DNA of 64,000 bases. Origin: Liolophura sinensis (taxonomy: Eukaryota; Mollusca; Polyplacophora; Chitonida; Chitonidae). The position numbers and the translations under genes were made by a program. This document shows, piece after piece, positions 22,860-34,796 of this stretch (within the stretch, counting starts at the first letter, position 1; each line of letters opens with the position of its first letter). Location: NCBI RefSeq assembly GCF_032854445.1, contig NC_088296.1, positions 23,257,604 to 23,321,603 on the forward strand, read 5' to 3'. The notes under the pieces were generated by a model. The model searched no databases, was not told the origin of the DNA, and was given only the letters and a program-made list of their open reading frames with translations.

Positions 22860-25800
22860 ACATGTGCTTGATCGATCTCACTAGTTGATTTGAAGGGTAA
22901 GGCTGGTTGTCCGCCATCTTCCATTAAGACAAGTAATGCCGATAAACTAATTTCCTTCTGTCTATTCGCCTTTACGGTAAGATTTAGGGCCCATCTGCCC
23001 TTGGTAACACGCAATTTATCTTGTCGTATTGTAGTTTTCATACCATGGATTCCATTCCTTGTATACAACGTCCGTCATCTTCCATTAAAATAAGTAATGT
23101 CGCTAAACTAATTTCCTTCCGTCTATTCGTCTTTAAGGTAAGTTTTCGAGGCCATCTGCCCCAGGGTAACACGCAATTTATCTTGTATTGTAGTTTTCAT
23201 TCCATGGATTCCATTCTTTGTATACAACGTCCGCCATCTTCCATTAAAATGAGTAATGCCGCTAAACTAAAATCCCCTTCTGTCTATTCGTCTTTCAGGT
23301 AAGATTTAGAGGCCATCTGCCCCTGGGTAACACGCAACTCATCTTGTATTGTAGTTTTCATTCCATGGATTCCATTCCTTATATACAACGTCCGCTATCT
23401 TCCATTAAAATAAGTAATGCGGTTGAACTAATTTCCTTCCGTCTATTTGTCTTTCAGGTAAGGTCTAGAGGCCATCTGCCCCTCGGTAACACGCAATTTA
23501 TCTTGTCGTATTGTAGTTTTCATTCCATGGATTCCATTCCTTGTAAACAACGTCCGCCATCTTCCATTAAAATAAGTAATGCCGCTAAACTAATTTCCTT
23601 CCGTCTATTCGTCTTTCAGGTGAGATTCAGAGGCCATCTGCCCTGGGTAACACGCAATTTATCTTGTGGTATTGTAGTTTTCATACCATGGATTCCATTC
23701 CTTGTATACAACGTCCGTCATCTTCCATTAAAATAAGTAATGCCGCTAAACTAATTTCCTTCCGTGTATTCGTCTTTACGGTAAGTTTTAGAGGCCATAC
23801 TTCCCCTGGGTAACACGCGATTTATCTTGTCGTATTGTAGTTTGCATTCCCATGGATTCCATTCTTTATATACAACTTCCGCCATCTTCCATTAAAATAA
23901 GTAATGCCGCTAAACTAATTTCCTTCCGTCTATTTGTCTTTCAGGTAAGGTCTAGAGGCCATCTGCCCCTGGGGTAACACGCAATTTTATCTTGTGGTAT
24001 TATAGTTTTCATTCTATGAATACCATTCCTTGTATACAACGTCCGTCATCTTCCATTAAAAAAAAGTAATGCCGCTAAACTAATTTCCTTCCGTCTATTC
24101 GTCTTTCAGGTAAGATTTAAGAGGCCATCTGCCCCTGGGTACCACGCAATTTATCTTGTGGTATTGTAGTTTTCATTCATGGATTCTATTCCTTGTATAC
24201 AACGTCCCGCCATCTTCCATTAAAATAAATAATGCGGTTGAACTAATTTCCTTCCGTCTATTCGTCTTTCAGGTGAGATCTAGAGGCCATCTGCCCCCTA
24301 GGTAACACGCGATTTATCTTGTCGTATTGTAGTTTGCATTCCATGGATTCCATTCTTTGTATACAACTTCCGCCATCTTCCATTAAAATAAGTAATGCCG
24401 CTAAACTAGTTTCCTTCCGTCTATTCGCCTTTCAGGTAAGATCTAGAGGCATCTGCCCCTGGGTAACACGCAATTTATCTTGTCGTATTGTAGTTTGCAT
24501 TCCATGGATTCCATTCCTTGTATACAACTTCCGCCATCTTCCATTAAAATATGTAATGCCGCTAAACTAATTTCCTTCCGTCTATTCGTCTTTCAGGTAA
24601 GATTTAGAGGCCATCTGCCCTGGGTAACACGCAATTTATCTTGTGGTATTGTAGTTTTTCATACCATGGATTCCATTCCTTGTATACAACGTCCGTCATC
24701 TTCCATTAAAATAAGTAATGCCGCTAAACTAATTTCCTTCGGTCTATTCGTCTTTACGGTAAGTTTCATAGGCCATCTGCCCCTGGGTAACAACTCAATT
24801 TATCTTGTCGTATTGTAGTTTTCATTCCATGGATTCCATTCCTTGTATACAACTTCCGCATCTTCCAATAAAATAAGTAATGCGGTTGAACTAATTTCCT
24901 TCCGTCTATTCGTCTTTCAGGTAAGATTTAGTGGCCATCTGCCCCTGGAAAACACGGAATTTATCTTGTGGTATTGTAGTTTTCATTCCATGGATTCCAT
25001 TCCTTGTATACAACGTCCCGTCATCTTCCATTAAAATAAGTAATGCCGCTAAACTCATTTCCTTCCGTCTATTCGTCTTTCAGGTGAGATTTAGAGGTCA
25101 TCTGCCCCTGGGTAACACGTAATTTATCTTGTGGTATTGTAGTTTTCATACCATGGATTCCATTTTTTGTATTCAACGTCCGTCATCTTTCATTAAAATA
25201 AGTAATGCCGCTAAACTCATTTCCTTCTGTCTATTCGTCTTTACGGTAAGTTTCATAGGCCATCTGCCCCTGGGTAACACGCAATTTATCTTGTCGTATT
25301 GTAATTTTCATTCCATGGATTCCATTCTTTGTATTCAACGTCCGTCATCTTCCATTAAAATAGTAATATCGCTAAACTAATTTCCTTCCGTCTATTCGTC
25401 TTTACGGTAAGATTTAGGGGCCATCTGCCCCTGGGTAACACGTAATTTATCCTGTCGTATTGTAGTTTTCATACCATGGATTCCGTTCCTTGTATACAAC
25501 GTCCGCCATCTTCCATTAAAATATGTAATGCGGCTAAACTAATTTCTTTCCGTCTATTCGTCTTTAAGGTAAGATTTAGAGGCCATCTGCCGCTGGGTAA
25601 CACGCAATTTATCTGGTCGTATTGTAGTTTTCATTCCACGGATTCCATCCCTTGTATACAACTTCCGCCATCTTCCATTAAAATAAGTAATGCTGTTAAA
25701 CTAATTTTCTTCCGTCTATTCGTCTTTCAGGTAAGATTTAAGGGCCATCTGCCCCTGGGCAAAACGCGATTTATCTTGTCGTATTGTAGTTTTCATTCCA

Positions 25801-26190
25801 TGGATTCCACTCTTTGTATACAACGTCCGCCATCTTCCATTAAAATAAGTAATGCCGCTAAACTAATTTCCTTCCGTCTATTCGTCTTTCCGGTAAGATT
25901 TAGGGGCCATCTGCCCCTGGGTAACACGGACTTTATCTTGTGGTATTGTAGTTTGCATTCCATGGATTCCACTCCTTGTATACAACGTCCGTCATCTTCC
26001 ATTAAAATAAGTAATGGGGTTGAACTAATTTCCTTCCGTCTATTCGTCTTTAAGGTAAGATTTAGAGGCCATCTGCCCTTGGGTAACACGCAGTTTATCT
26101 TGTGGTATTGTAGTTTTCATTCCATGGATTCCATTCCTTGTATACAACGTATTAAGGTGGTCTGCCATCTTTCATTAAAGTATAGTGCGG
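22860..26190. repeat. 162-bp satellite array, about 20 copies
   Basis: The unit contains ccatctgcccctgggtaaca, attttcattccatggattcc, acgtccgccatcttccatta and tctattcgtctttcaggtaa, with period 162 (54 codons). Copies carry 1-3 base indels and shared variants (for example gcggttgaac versus gccgctaaac), indicating past homogenisation. The indels break the long frames, so I do not read it as coding. About 11 units contain a back-to-back acceptor/donor word ttcaggt(a/g)ag. Confidence 0.92.
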
Positions 26191-26286
26191 CTAAACTAAT
26201 TCTTCCCCGTAACATCGAGCCGACCAAAGAAGGGCAACAATTAAGGCCGACAGTTCCATGGCACCAGATGACAGGCAAGTCAAACA

Positions 26287-26481
26287 ATGATTGAGAGGTC
26301 TAAGATCGAAAATGGAGAGAATCCAGAAAAAATAGAGTGCTACAAAGTCTCCATAGCCTACATCATCAGCAAGAGATTTGCCGAGTTGGTACCAAATAGA
26401 GAGCTGGTCATGGACTACGGCAGGGTTTGGTATTGTGACGACAATTCATGGACATTCTGTTATGTATATCAGATTAACTGA
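26287..26481 (+). pseudogene. possible SET-domain fragment
   Basis: An open frame of 64 codons with IAYIISKRFAELVPNREL, then VMDYGRVWYCDD. The E-L-x-x-D-Y-G core followed by a Trp and Cys resembles the end of a SET (lysine methyltransferase) domain. The rest of the domain, including the N-H-S/C motif, is absent. It sits at the edge of the satellite array. Probably a relic; chance similarity cannot be excluded. Confidence 0.3.
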
Positions 26482-27852
26482 AGTTACTTGGAAGTACATG
26501 TAATCTGACTGACTGGTGTTAAATGTCCACTGGAAATGTAAGCTGTGGTTGCCGGACTGTGCGGAATATTTGCATATGTCGAGTTCTAAAACCCTGACAA
26601 AACTGATTATTCACAGAAACATTTGAGTGGACTGACACAGAAAATGTAAGCGTTTAATGCCTGTCTGACATTTTTTTGTTACAAAAATGAAAAATAACGA
26701 AAGTTTCATGGGGTTATTTTTGATACAGACATGTGTTGTTGACGACTGATTACAACAACGACATTCAAATATCAGTGACCGATTGTCACAGAATTCTGGC
26801 ATAAAAATGTACTCGTTGTTGGTTTAGAACTCATAGAATATGAAACAGTTATAAATTGCTAGAGTTTTAATGATCTTACCTCAATTAGAAGCCATTAAGA
26901 TATTTATTTCCGAACCAAATAGGTAGAAATTCCAGCACATATACCTGTCAAAATATTTTTGAATTACAAAAGACTGATCACCGGGTACAGCCTTGTCAGC
27001 AAGCCTGCCAGAGTTAGTCCCCCTGAAACTCACACAAACGGTATGGGTTATGCTGTTGGAATATTTGATGATTTGATTGTATATATGTGAATAAATGGTT
27101 TTCACCGTTCACTGTTCGAACTGAAAAACAAATCTTCGCACCTTCTATTATGCTGTTCTTGCTGGATCACTGATATACGTCGCAAGACTGAGTATTTCTC
27201 CAAGAGCTATATTGGAACAATGCAGACTGATGATGTATTTGGTGTTATAAATGGAATAACAGCATCAAACAACTGGATGGAGTATTGAGAGTAAATCCAC
27301 ATGTAGTGGAGTCTCCAGATACCCGAGGTAAATATCGGTCTCTTACGCCACCAAAAGACTTTTACCTCAGGGTCGATATAGATTAACTGGTGATTAACAG
27401 AGAACAGAGTATAGCTTATATTCTTGATCTCTACAGGTTATAAAAATCCGCTACAGTATGTCACGGGTGACATTCTTACAAGACGATGGGTCCAAAACTG
27501 GATTGCGATTGCCTACGATTCATGTGGTGGCCTGATAATGACTGCAACCGAGACCGGTCTGTCATTCAGGCAATAAGGTAAAACTGAACCAAGGTCCAGC
27601 ATCTAAAATAGTTCCCGATCACGGATTTTTGTTCGACATTGGAAACAGTATCCTAAAGGATAAATCATGTTTATCATTTCAACACTGAAGTTTTCCCAAT
27701 CATGTTTTTTTTTCCTGTGGCCATTTACCCTTTGATGTCAGTTGTTTGCTGCGTATTTAAGCTTACAACTTAAAGCCGTGTGCATACGTTCAAATAATCT
27801 AGGCCACAGGGCCAGCTCTGCGTCTCAAACAGCTATAACGTGTTACATGTGA
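26482..27852. other. intergenic, nothing recognised
   Basis: Mixed-composition sequence with scattered stops in all frames. No exon, repeat or element supported. Confidence 0.4.
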
Positions 27853-28104
27853 CCATTTGCCAGCTATCACACGATCCTCGATGACAGAGCACTCTGTAAA
27901 AAAAGCTTCCGCGGAAAACACTGCAACGCCCACCTGCCGAAGATGCGTCAAGGCCGTAAGTTTTCAGTACCGTGTAGATCTTGCCGTAAGGGTGTTCAGA
28001 GTGACATACAGCTTTGTCGGGAGTGTGGTACAGATAAAACTCGATCCAGGCATATAGCTATTGAGAGAAGAGTGAAGCAGCGATTTCAAATGATTTTAGA
28101 ATAA
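27853..28104 (+). CDS. open frame with two CxxC knuckles (possible zinc-binding fragment)
   Basis: 83 codons without a stop between TGA (27850) and TAA (28102), without a 5' ATG. A possible acceptor gccag lies at 27858-27862. It contains LCKKSFRGKHCNAH, PCRSCRKGVQSDIQL and CRECGTDKTRSRHIAI. C-x2-C-x10-C-x2-C is compatible with a zinc ribbon or knuckle. Family not recognised. It could be an exon of an unknown gene or a domesticated or decayed transposon protein. Confidence 0.35.
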   Translation, partial: PFASYHTILDDRALCKKSFRGKHCNAHLPKMRQGRKFSVPCRSCRKGVQSDIQLCRECGTDKTRSRHIAIERRVKQRFQMILE

Positions 28105-28263
28105 TTCAGTGTGCCCTAAAAACAGGGCCAATGCATATCAAACACCCAAGGAGAGAATCACTGTAAGTTATATACTCTTTTAACAACATAGTTACTACGG
28201 ATGAACGCATCGACCAAATGCTGGCCGAAATGCCACACAACCAATCAACCTTCCATGATGTGA

Positions 28264-28644
28264 CTAAACATCCGGGGTGAGCTGCTTCTGGAGGAAATAA
28301 AGAAGCGCTTGCTAAACTCCTTACTATCGGAAAAAACATCGACCTTCCCCTCTCCTACCTCACCTCCTGGCAAAGCAAAAGAGAGGAGAAGTAAGAGAAT
28401 AGAAAGTGGGTTGGATCCGACACTCATCATCAGGCTAAGAACAATTCAGGATTATCAACAAGAAACGCTAGATTTGTTGTCGTCGTTGGCGTCGTCATAC
28501 CACAAAAAGCCAGGAAACTTTCTTGGACACGCCATGGGTGATTGGAAATTTCGTGCGGGGGTAGCAGATGGGTGTCCCCAGTGGGCATCCGCTCAATATA
28601 GATGGAATGGCTTCGTTAGAAGGCAGCGCTCAAGACCGGCGTAG
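28264..28644 (+). CDS. hypothetical open frame, possible exon
   Basis: 126 codons open from 28264 to TAG at 28642, with no early ATG. Basic-helical start (LLLEEIKKRLLNSLLSE), a Pro/Ser/Lys linker, a helix LIIRLRTIQDYQQETLDLL, then PGNFLGHAMGDWKFRAGV and a basic end. The composition looks coding, and it follows the CxxC frame by 160 bases in a different frame. Family unknown. Confidence 0.35.
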   Translation, partial: LNIRGELLLEEIKKRLLNSLLSEKTSTFPSPTSPPGKAKERRSKRIESGLDPTLIIRLRTIQDYQQETLDLLSSLASSYHKKPGNFLGHAMGDWKFRAGVADGCPQWASAQYRWNGFVRRQRSRPA

Positions 28645-28928
28645 GGGCCTATAGGCCATTTTACAAGATCATCTCTAATGTGCATAAAACTTGCCTAATA
28701 ACTTTACAGTAATGATATGAGATAAACCTGACCAACACGCATTGTTCACATTCACGATTGCCATTTGGGATACATCCAATACATCCAATGGGAAGATAAC
28801 TTCTGTGAGTTTTATGTTTGATTTCTGGACAGAAATTTAATCATGTTTGTCTTTTTTTAAATTTAATTAAATTAGAAATTTTAGAAAATTTTTAAAACGG
28901 TGGTTTTAAAATTTCCATACTTATTTCC
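28645..28928. other. intergenic, AT-rich
   Basis: No feature seen apart from A/T runs near 28850-28910. Confidence 0.4.
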
Positions 28929-29218
28929 ATAGTTATTATCCTTGGTCGGGTCACACCAAAGACCTTAAAAAAGGAAGTTGTACCTTCCTCACTAGGCGTT
29001 CAGAAGGGGATAGTGCACCGACTGGTTGACCCGTATCAGTAAAATGGCTCGGGCGGTGTGGCTTACTTGCCTTTGGTGAAGCAACACTTGATAAAAGAGC
29101 GGTGGAAATCCGTCCTGCAACAAGGAGGCACATTACATGAACTCTAAGGATTCCTTCGTCGTCATATGACTAAAAAATTGTTAAGTACGACGTTTAACCT
29201 CAGCTCTCACTCACTCAT
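28929..29218 (+). mobile_element. second SINE-like repeat family
   Basis: Starts near ggtcgggtcacaccaaagac, passes a tggttgacccgtatcagta word and ends ttgttaagtacgacgtttaa plus tcactcactca. Related segments occur at 29905-30070 and 34830-34985 (same strand) and 54885-55065 (opposite strand). Repetition in the window supports a mobile family distinct from the aaat-tailed SINE. Confidence 0.6.
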
Positions 29219-29868
29219 AGTTACTATCTCCTTGATAATTCTCATTATCGACTGATCATTTCATGTTTAAACCACACTTCGTTAAAGGGCTGCTAAGTCA
29301 TGTACGTGTGCCTAACTTACATATATGTACGATGTATGAAGTCACTATGTGTTCCATCCACGAAAACTAATCGAACAAATCCATTCAATCCGATATTCTG
29401 CATTCTTGTAGTCTAATATACATTGTCGTAAACTGTGGTATGTTGTTGTTGTTGTTTCAATGGAATGACGATCGTGATCAGTGACGTACGCTTATGCATT
29501 ATTTCTGGGGCTGTGGTGGCAAACTGCTGTTGGGTTAGTCTAATTGGTAGGTGCGATCATTACAGAATAAAGATTTACTCACAATTTAACATGTTTAACT
29601 ATTTTTGTTTGCTTTAATGTGACCCATGGCAATATCGGGGATTCCCCTACCCTATAGTCAGAGGCGACACCTGGTGGCCAGACCAGCCTCCGTCTGACTT
29701 GAAATACTGGAGCCCGAAATCGTAGATAAACTATGAAATGAAGTTAAGGTCATTAAAGGCGCGAAGAACTTAACTCTGAGTTTTTCGGTCGAAGCCATGT
29801 AAGGACTGCACTTCGTGAATTTTCTTTCTTTTTTCATGTTTAACAGTTTCGTAAGAAGTAAGAACGGG
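29219..29868. other. intergenic, nothing recognised
   Basis: No supported exon or element. A tgttgttgttgttt microsatellite-like patch is at 29441-29460. Confidence 0.4.
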
Positions 29869-31797
29869 CATTGGTTTTTGTGAGGTATAACTGGGATCTA
29901 GGGCTGGTTGGGTCATACCAAAGGCTTTAAAAATGATACTTGTTGCTGCCTCTCTTGGCTCTCAGCACTGTCAGGTGAGAGCAAGGAAACATGATTGGTA
30001 GACCCGGTGTCAGCATGACGTTTGTACCGCTAACCGTTTTCAGGGCTCAGTCTGTGGAGCTTTATCTGCCATCATGAAAGCTAGTTGAACGAAGAAACAA
30101 CAGTTTTCGTTTGCGATACAAAACTTGAAGTCAAAAGATTAACATGTTAAGGCATAGTTAAACAGTTAGACGCGTAAGAATTGTGTAAATTATACCAGGA
30201 TTGTCGGACACAAAATTCCTATCACGGACTTTATTTTCATCATACACAATAACGGAAATAAAAGATAAAATACGCGGTAAAATCCATATGTACGTTAAAA
30301 TGTCCAGTTTAGAAAAGCATAAACATGACCGACTCCGCAGACGATTAACATAGCTTAGTCTGTCAAACTGTACCGATTGGGTATTCCATCTACACTTCTA
30401 TCAAAGTGGGTTAATATACAACTAGAATGGATTCGCCAACAGCAGATCCTAGGCCGGGATCCCAGATCGGATCGTGGACCCAAAAATACACGGTCAGTAT
30501 AACAAGTTTATACTTCCACATCTCAATCCACGACCTGCCATGCACAGACTGATTGCTCTACTGATAGCTTGGCCGTTGTCAAAAAGCCAACACCTGGACC
30601 ACGACACATGTCGATATCTGTCAATCACCCTGGCCTGGTTAGCGTATAGTAAAGAAGACAAAGTCTGAGCAAAACAAAGCTAACTTTTGGAAATACATAC
30701 ACAAGAAAAACTGGTTGAGCCAATCGGTACTGCAGCGCAAACCAAATAATTCGGAGAACATATACATGAGACCTACTGTTCGCAGCCATTGTATTACACT
30801 ATATAGCTTGTATATGTTAATGTGCTAAATGTGGTAAATCTGCCTTTGGGCATTATTTGAAAACGTGACACAGATCAACGATTTTCAGCACACATAGAGT
30901 ACATTTGTAGCGTTTTGCACTCGATGAATTTCAGCTTTACAGTTATGGCGGTTTTCTATCACCAGACCTCCAAATATGGTGGAAAATGCGCTTTTTCGCA
31001 TTTTGATAGCAATTTGTGACAAAACTATACGTCGCCGGAAAGGAATCAGAACATATTCATGATCAGGACGTCAAGCGTCGTCGTGTAGCTTGCTTATAAA
31101 TAATAATAAAATTAATAATAATAATAAACAGAACGATTACAATAGGTGTCCTGTTCCGAGAACATGTCTACCCGTTGTTTCAGAATACATGGATATTTAG
31201 TTGATACATTATATCCTCCATAAAGACTGTTTTAGTCCTGACACATCACACGTGGTTACAACTGGGAATTGTCGCTGGTGGCAGCACGACATGGTCCGAG
31301 CCTGGCAATGGGTTTTCACACAAAGGAACAAGCTGTAATGTAAAGCACAAATATCCCTTCACTTAGTCACACAAATCTGTTGATGGTTGCATATATTATA
31401 TGTAAAAATAAAACAGCCATTATCAGTCTCATAAACCACCACTATAAACATGTAAACCAAGATAGGGGAAAGTGACCACTTAAAAGTATGCTCATATGCA
31501 AGATGTTAATATTTGCGTACTTTCTATACCGTGTATTTCAGCAAACTACAAGCATGTATGTGTTCCACACAGAGGGTTAGCGTGCATTTATGCACCCGCT
31601 GAATAAAGCTGCTTGCAACGTACACATGTACACATATACACTATTACTATCAAGAGATTGATTTTAGCCAGTTAGCTGTACTTTCCAGCAACATTCCAAA
31701 TATTCCTCGTCACACTTTTGCCAACACCTCCATATTTTGTCTCTCAGCTATTTGTATTAACATATAACGCTTGGGTTTACATGATATTTGAACAAGA
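29869..31797. repeat. segmental duplication, copy 1
   Basis: Direct partner of 34797-36010. Shared landmarks in the same order: aggtataactgggat, acccggtgtcagca, aaacttgaagtcaaaagatt, gtaaaatccatatgta, gtttcagaatacatggatat, the terminal-exon block, aaccaagataggg and ttagccagt. Copy 1 carries about 700 bp of extra sequence (about 30430-31160) with an (aat)n patch. Homology stops where a SINE sits at 31797. Confidence 0.85.
31209..31332 (-). CDS. terminal-exon copy 2 (distal) of the ankyrin-Ig gene
   Basis: Paralogue of 35417-35540. The same acceptor context (acattacag), same length (124 nt), same phase (one base completes a codon) and same stop TAA. Differences from copy 1 change several residues (for example LFLCVKTHCQART versus LFRCVETHRQARA), while CCHQRQFPVVTTCDVSGLK is identical. 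Both copies are open. It could be an alternative last exon or an unused duplicate. Confidence 0.4.
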
Positions 31798-31930
31798 TTT
31801 ATTTATTTATTAATTTGATTGGTGTTTTACGCCGTACTCAAAAATAGTTTACTTAAACAACGGCGGCAAGCATTACGCTGGGCGGAAATCGGGCAGAGCC
31901 CGGGGGAAACCCACGACCATCCGCAAGATA
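31798..31930 (-). mobile_element. tRNA-derived SINE, reverse orientation
   Basis: Starts on the + strand with the complement of the (aaat)n tail, then ttggtgttttacgccgtact, and ends with the complement of the gtgggtttcccc and ggatgg segments. It interrupts the right end of segmental-duplication copy 1. Confidence 0.85.
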
Positions 31931-33164
31931 CCCAAGAATTTGGAATTTGCTCAGAGATTATGCTGCAAAGGACGAATAACAAATCAATCAATAACTAACC
32001 TTTCCGAAAAGAATAAAAAGGGAAAAATCTTTATTGGATTAAAATTTTATTCATAAAATACTGAATAGCCAACAACTTTTATACGATGTAAGAATATACA
32101 TACACACGACTCGTACCGTGCATGAGTCTGCCCATTACCAATATATTAAATTAAAAATTAATCCCAAGTATTGCTGACTATAAACATAGAATCCTGCTCA
32201 CTCATAGCTGCTCTATTTGTATTTACAAAATATTTTATCACAGATAAATTTCGATATTTATCAAAGTAATTATAAACTATGTACGATACATACGATAGAA
32301 AATAAACATTTATGACACAGTCACGAAAACTCTCCTTTAAAAACATGTACAAAGATTAGAATTGAAAGCATGACATGGAAACTAAATTTATACAAAATTA
32401 AAATCGTAATAAGCATTTTATAACCACAACTTCAAGTTAAAAATCACGACGTGAAAATATCTAAGGAGAGAATGTCTATTCGTCTCATGGCATAACTGAT
32501 TAGTTTACTTAAAATTACAACGATTCTGAGGGAAAATCCAACAATAAACAAAAGCAGGTACAAGGACGATAACGGTATTGTGTTAGCGTTAATATATCTA
32601 ACGAGGAACCATTCCCGCCTATGGTAAGTCGGGCTAAACCAGTAAGGCTTGTTGTTCATATGGTGTTGACGACATATATGCAATATACGATATAACTGTG
32701 GAACGAAATATAACCTGTAATATGTAAGATTAACATTTATGACAAGGCTATACATTGGCAAAACTAAACAATTAACAAAGTACAATGCTCTGAGCGTTAT
32801 AATAAAATTCACAATTTAAATGACGAGAAGACACTATGTAACACAGACAATTCTCAAGACACAGCTATGTTCAGATTAAATCTCCTTATCATGAATGTAC
32901 ACCACATTTCATAAACAATGAAAATCAATATATTTTTTATAACAAGCACGTGTTACACACGTCTTATACAAATAAAGGTTATACATAAAAAAGCATTATT
33001 TCATTGCAGAGCGTCTATAAAATACACACATGTGAAAGATTTCAATTTACAACATATGTTCTGAGCACAAACTGAATTGGGCGATTGTAAACTGGCCTTC
33101 GCGGAACTCTAGCTTAAACAAATTAGTGTGCAATTTCAGTGTGATGCTAGATGCTTAGAGGAAA
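31931..33164. other. AT-rich, no gene seen
   Basis: Long AT-rich stretch. The open frames are hydrophobic translations of A/T runs without motifs or splice support. Confidence 0.4.
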
Positions 33165-33720
33165 AAACCATCAACCAGTTTGAGCACTGTCCCCATATGG
33201 ATTAGTTCTACTACACTTTACTGTTTGAGCACAACTCCCATGTTGGTTAGTTCTACTACACTTTACAGTTTGAGCACTATCCAGATAGGGATTAGTTCTA
33301 CTACACTTTACTGTTTGAGCACAACTCCCATGTTGGTTAGTTATACTACACTTTACTGTTTGAGAACTATCCCCATGTTAATTAGTTCTACTACACTTTA
33401 CTGTTTGAGCACTATGCCCATGTGGATTAGTTCTACTACACTTTACTGTTTGAGCTCTATGCCCATGTGAATTAGTTCTACTACACTTTACTGTTTGCGC
33501 TCTATGCCCATGTTAATTAGTTCTACTACACTTTACTGTTTGAGCTCTATGCCCATGTGGATTAGTTCTACTACACTTTACTGTTTGAGAACTATCCCCA
33601 TGTTGATTAATTCCACTACACTTTACTGTTTGAGCTCTATGCCCATGTGGATTAGTTCTACTACACTTTACTGTTTGAGAACTATCCCCATGTTGATTAG
33701 TTCCACTACACTTTACTGTA
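33165..33720. repeat. 45-bp tandem array (about 12 copies)
   Basis: The unit is attagttctactacacttta ctgtttgag(c/a)(a/t)ct followed by atgcccatgtgg. Period 45 (15 codons), so frames stay open on both strands. Alternating unit variants (gcccatgtgg, ccccatgttg) suggest a 90-bp higher-order unit in the right half. Confidence 0.9.
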
Positions 33721-33949
33721 TACATGTACTGCAGAAATAGCAAGAGGTTTATCACAACAGCTTGTTTTGCAGCTTAATGAGAAGTTTACATTTACATCTT
33801 GATTCACAAGAATTAAACGAAAAAACCCGTTCCAAGCCTAGACATGTCATCTGATACCGACATCCTTGTTAAAACAGTGTTTTAACTCCATTTCACTAAA
33901 CTGAATTACATGTACGTTGTGCGTACACAGCAGATTTCTTCCATTATTG

Positions 33950-34000
33950 TATTTATTTATTTATTTGATTGGTGTTTTAGGCCATACTCTAGACTATTTC
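33950..34000 (-). mobile_element. SINE 3'-end fragment, reverse orientation
   Basis: Only the complement of the SINE tail is present (ttatttatttgattggtgtt, then ttaggccatactc). The phrase around it (tactgaattacatgtac(g/a)t) is duplicated on both sides (33895-33930 and 34005-34035), consistent with a long target-site duplication or local duplication. Confidence 0.6.
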
Positions 34001-34796
34001 ACTCCACTGAATTACATGTACATTGTACGTACACAGTAGCACCAGACGCCTATTCTCTTAAACCACAAATTGAATACCCAGTCTTTTAAAATAAACCATT
34101 CGACAATTTAAAAAACAAACATTGTAAATAGCCAATCCATACCTGAATTGTAAAAAAGGAACCAGCAAATTCAACACCATATATACACCATATTCATCAT
34201 TTGGATGACAATGGGGTTCACCATCATGGCCTCATAGCCGGGCCTCCTCAGGGTGGGCTACACGTTCAGTAGTTTCAGTACTTCCATGGTCTTAAAACCA
34301 AGTGATACTGGCGGCCATTTGATGAATACCAGTAGGCACTCGTGTCACCGTACTTGTACCTAATATCACTAAGAACAATTGCTTAAACCAGAGAAAAAGA
34401 AATGGAAGGGTTATGACATGAAAAGAAGTCACATTATACACAAGTATATCATGATCAGGTCGTTCAAAAGTGATTTTATACCACATTTATCTTCAAATCA
34501 GTACTTCAAGCTCGTATCGTGACACAAAAAGAACATTATATTAAATACGAACTAAATCTGATGTTGTGGCATTTTTTCTCTGTGCAGCTGTATTGGATGC
34601 TGTGTTCTGTTAAAATCGTAACTATATTACATGACTTAATACACTTATTAGGTGTAGTTTGAACAGCCGGGTCTTGTCCACTAAATAAAATCAGCAGACT
34701 GCTTCGACACATTGTCAAGTTCAACTAAGTCATGTTTGACAAGAATTGAATTCTCAGTTTTACGATAGAAGAACTTATCATGTAAGGACTGGACTT
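34001..34796. other. nothing recognised
   Basis: No exon or element supported between the SINE fragment and segmental-duplication copy 2. Confidence 0.4.

Noticed and set aside
25476-26294. 272-codon + strand open frame in the 162-bp satellite
   Set aside because: Only some units stay in frame; indels break it elsewhere in the array. The peptide is a repeat translation.
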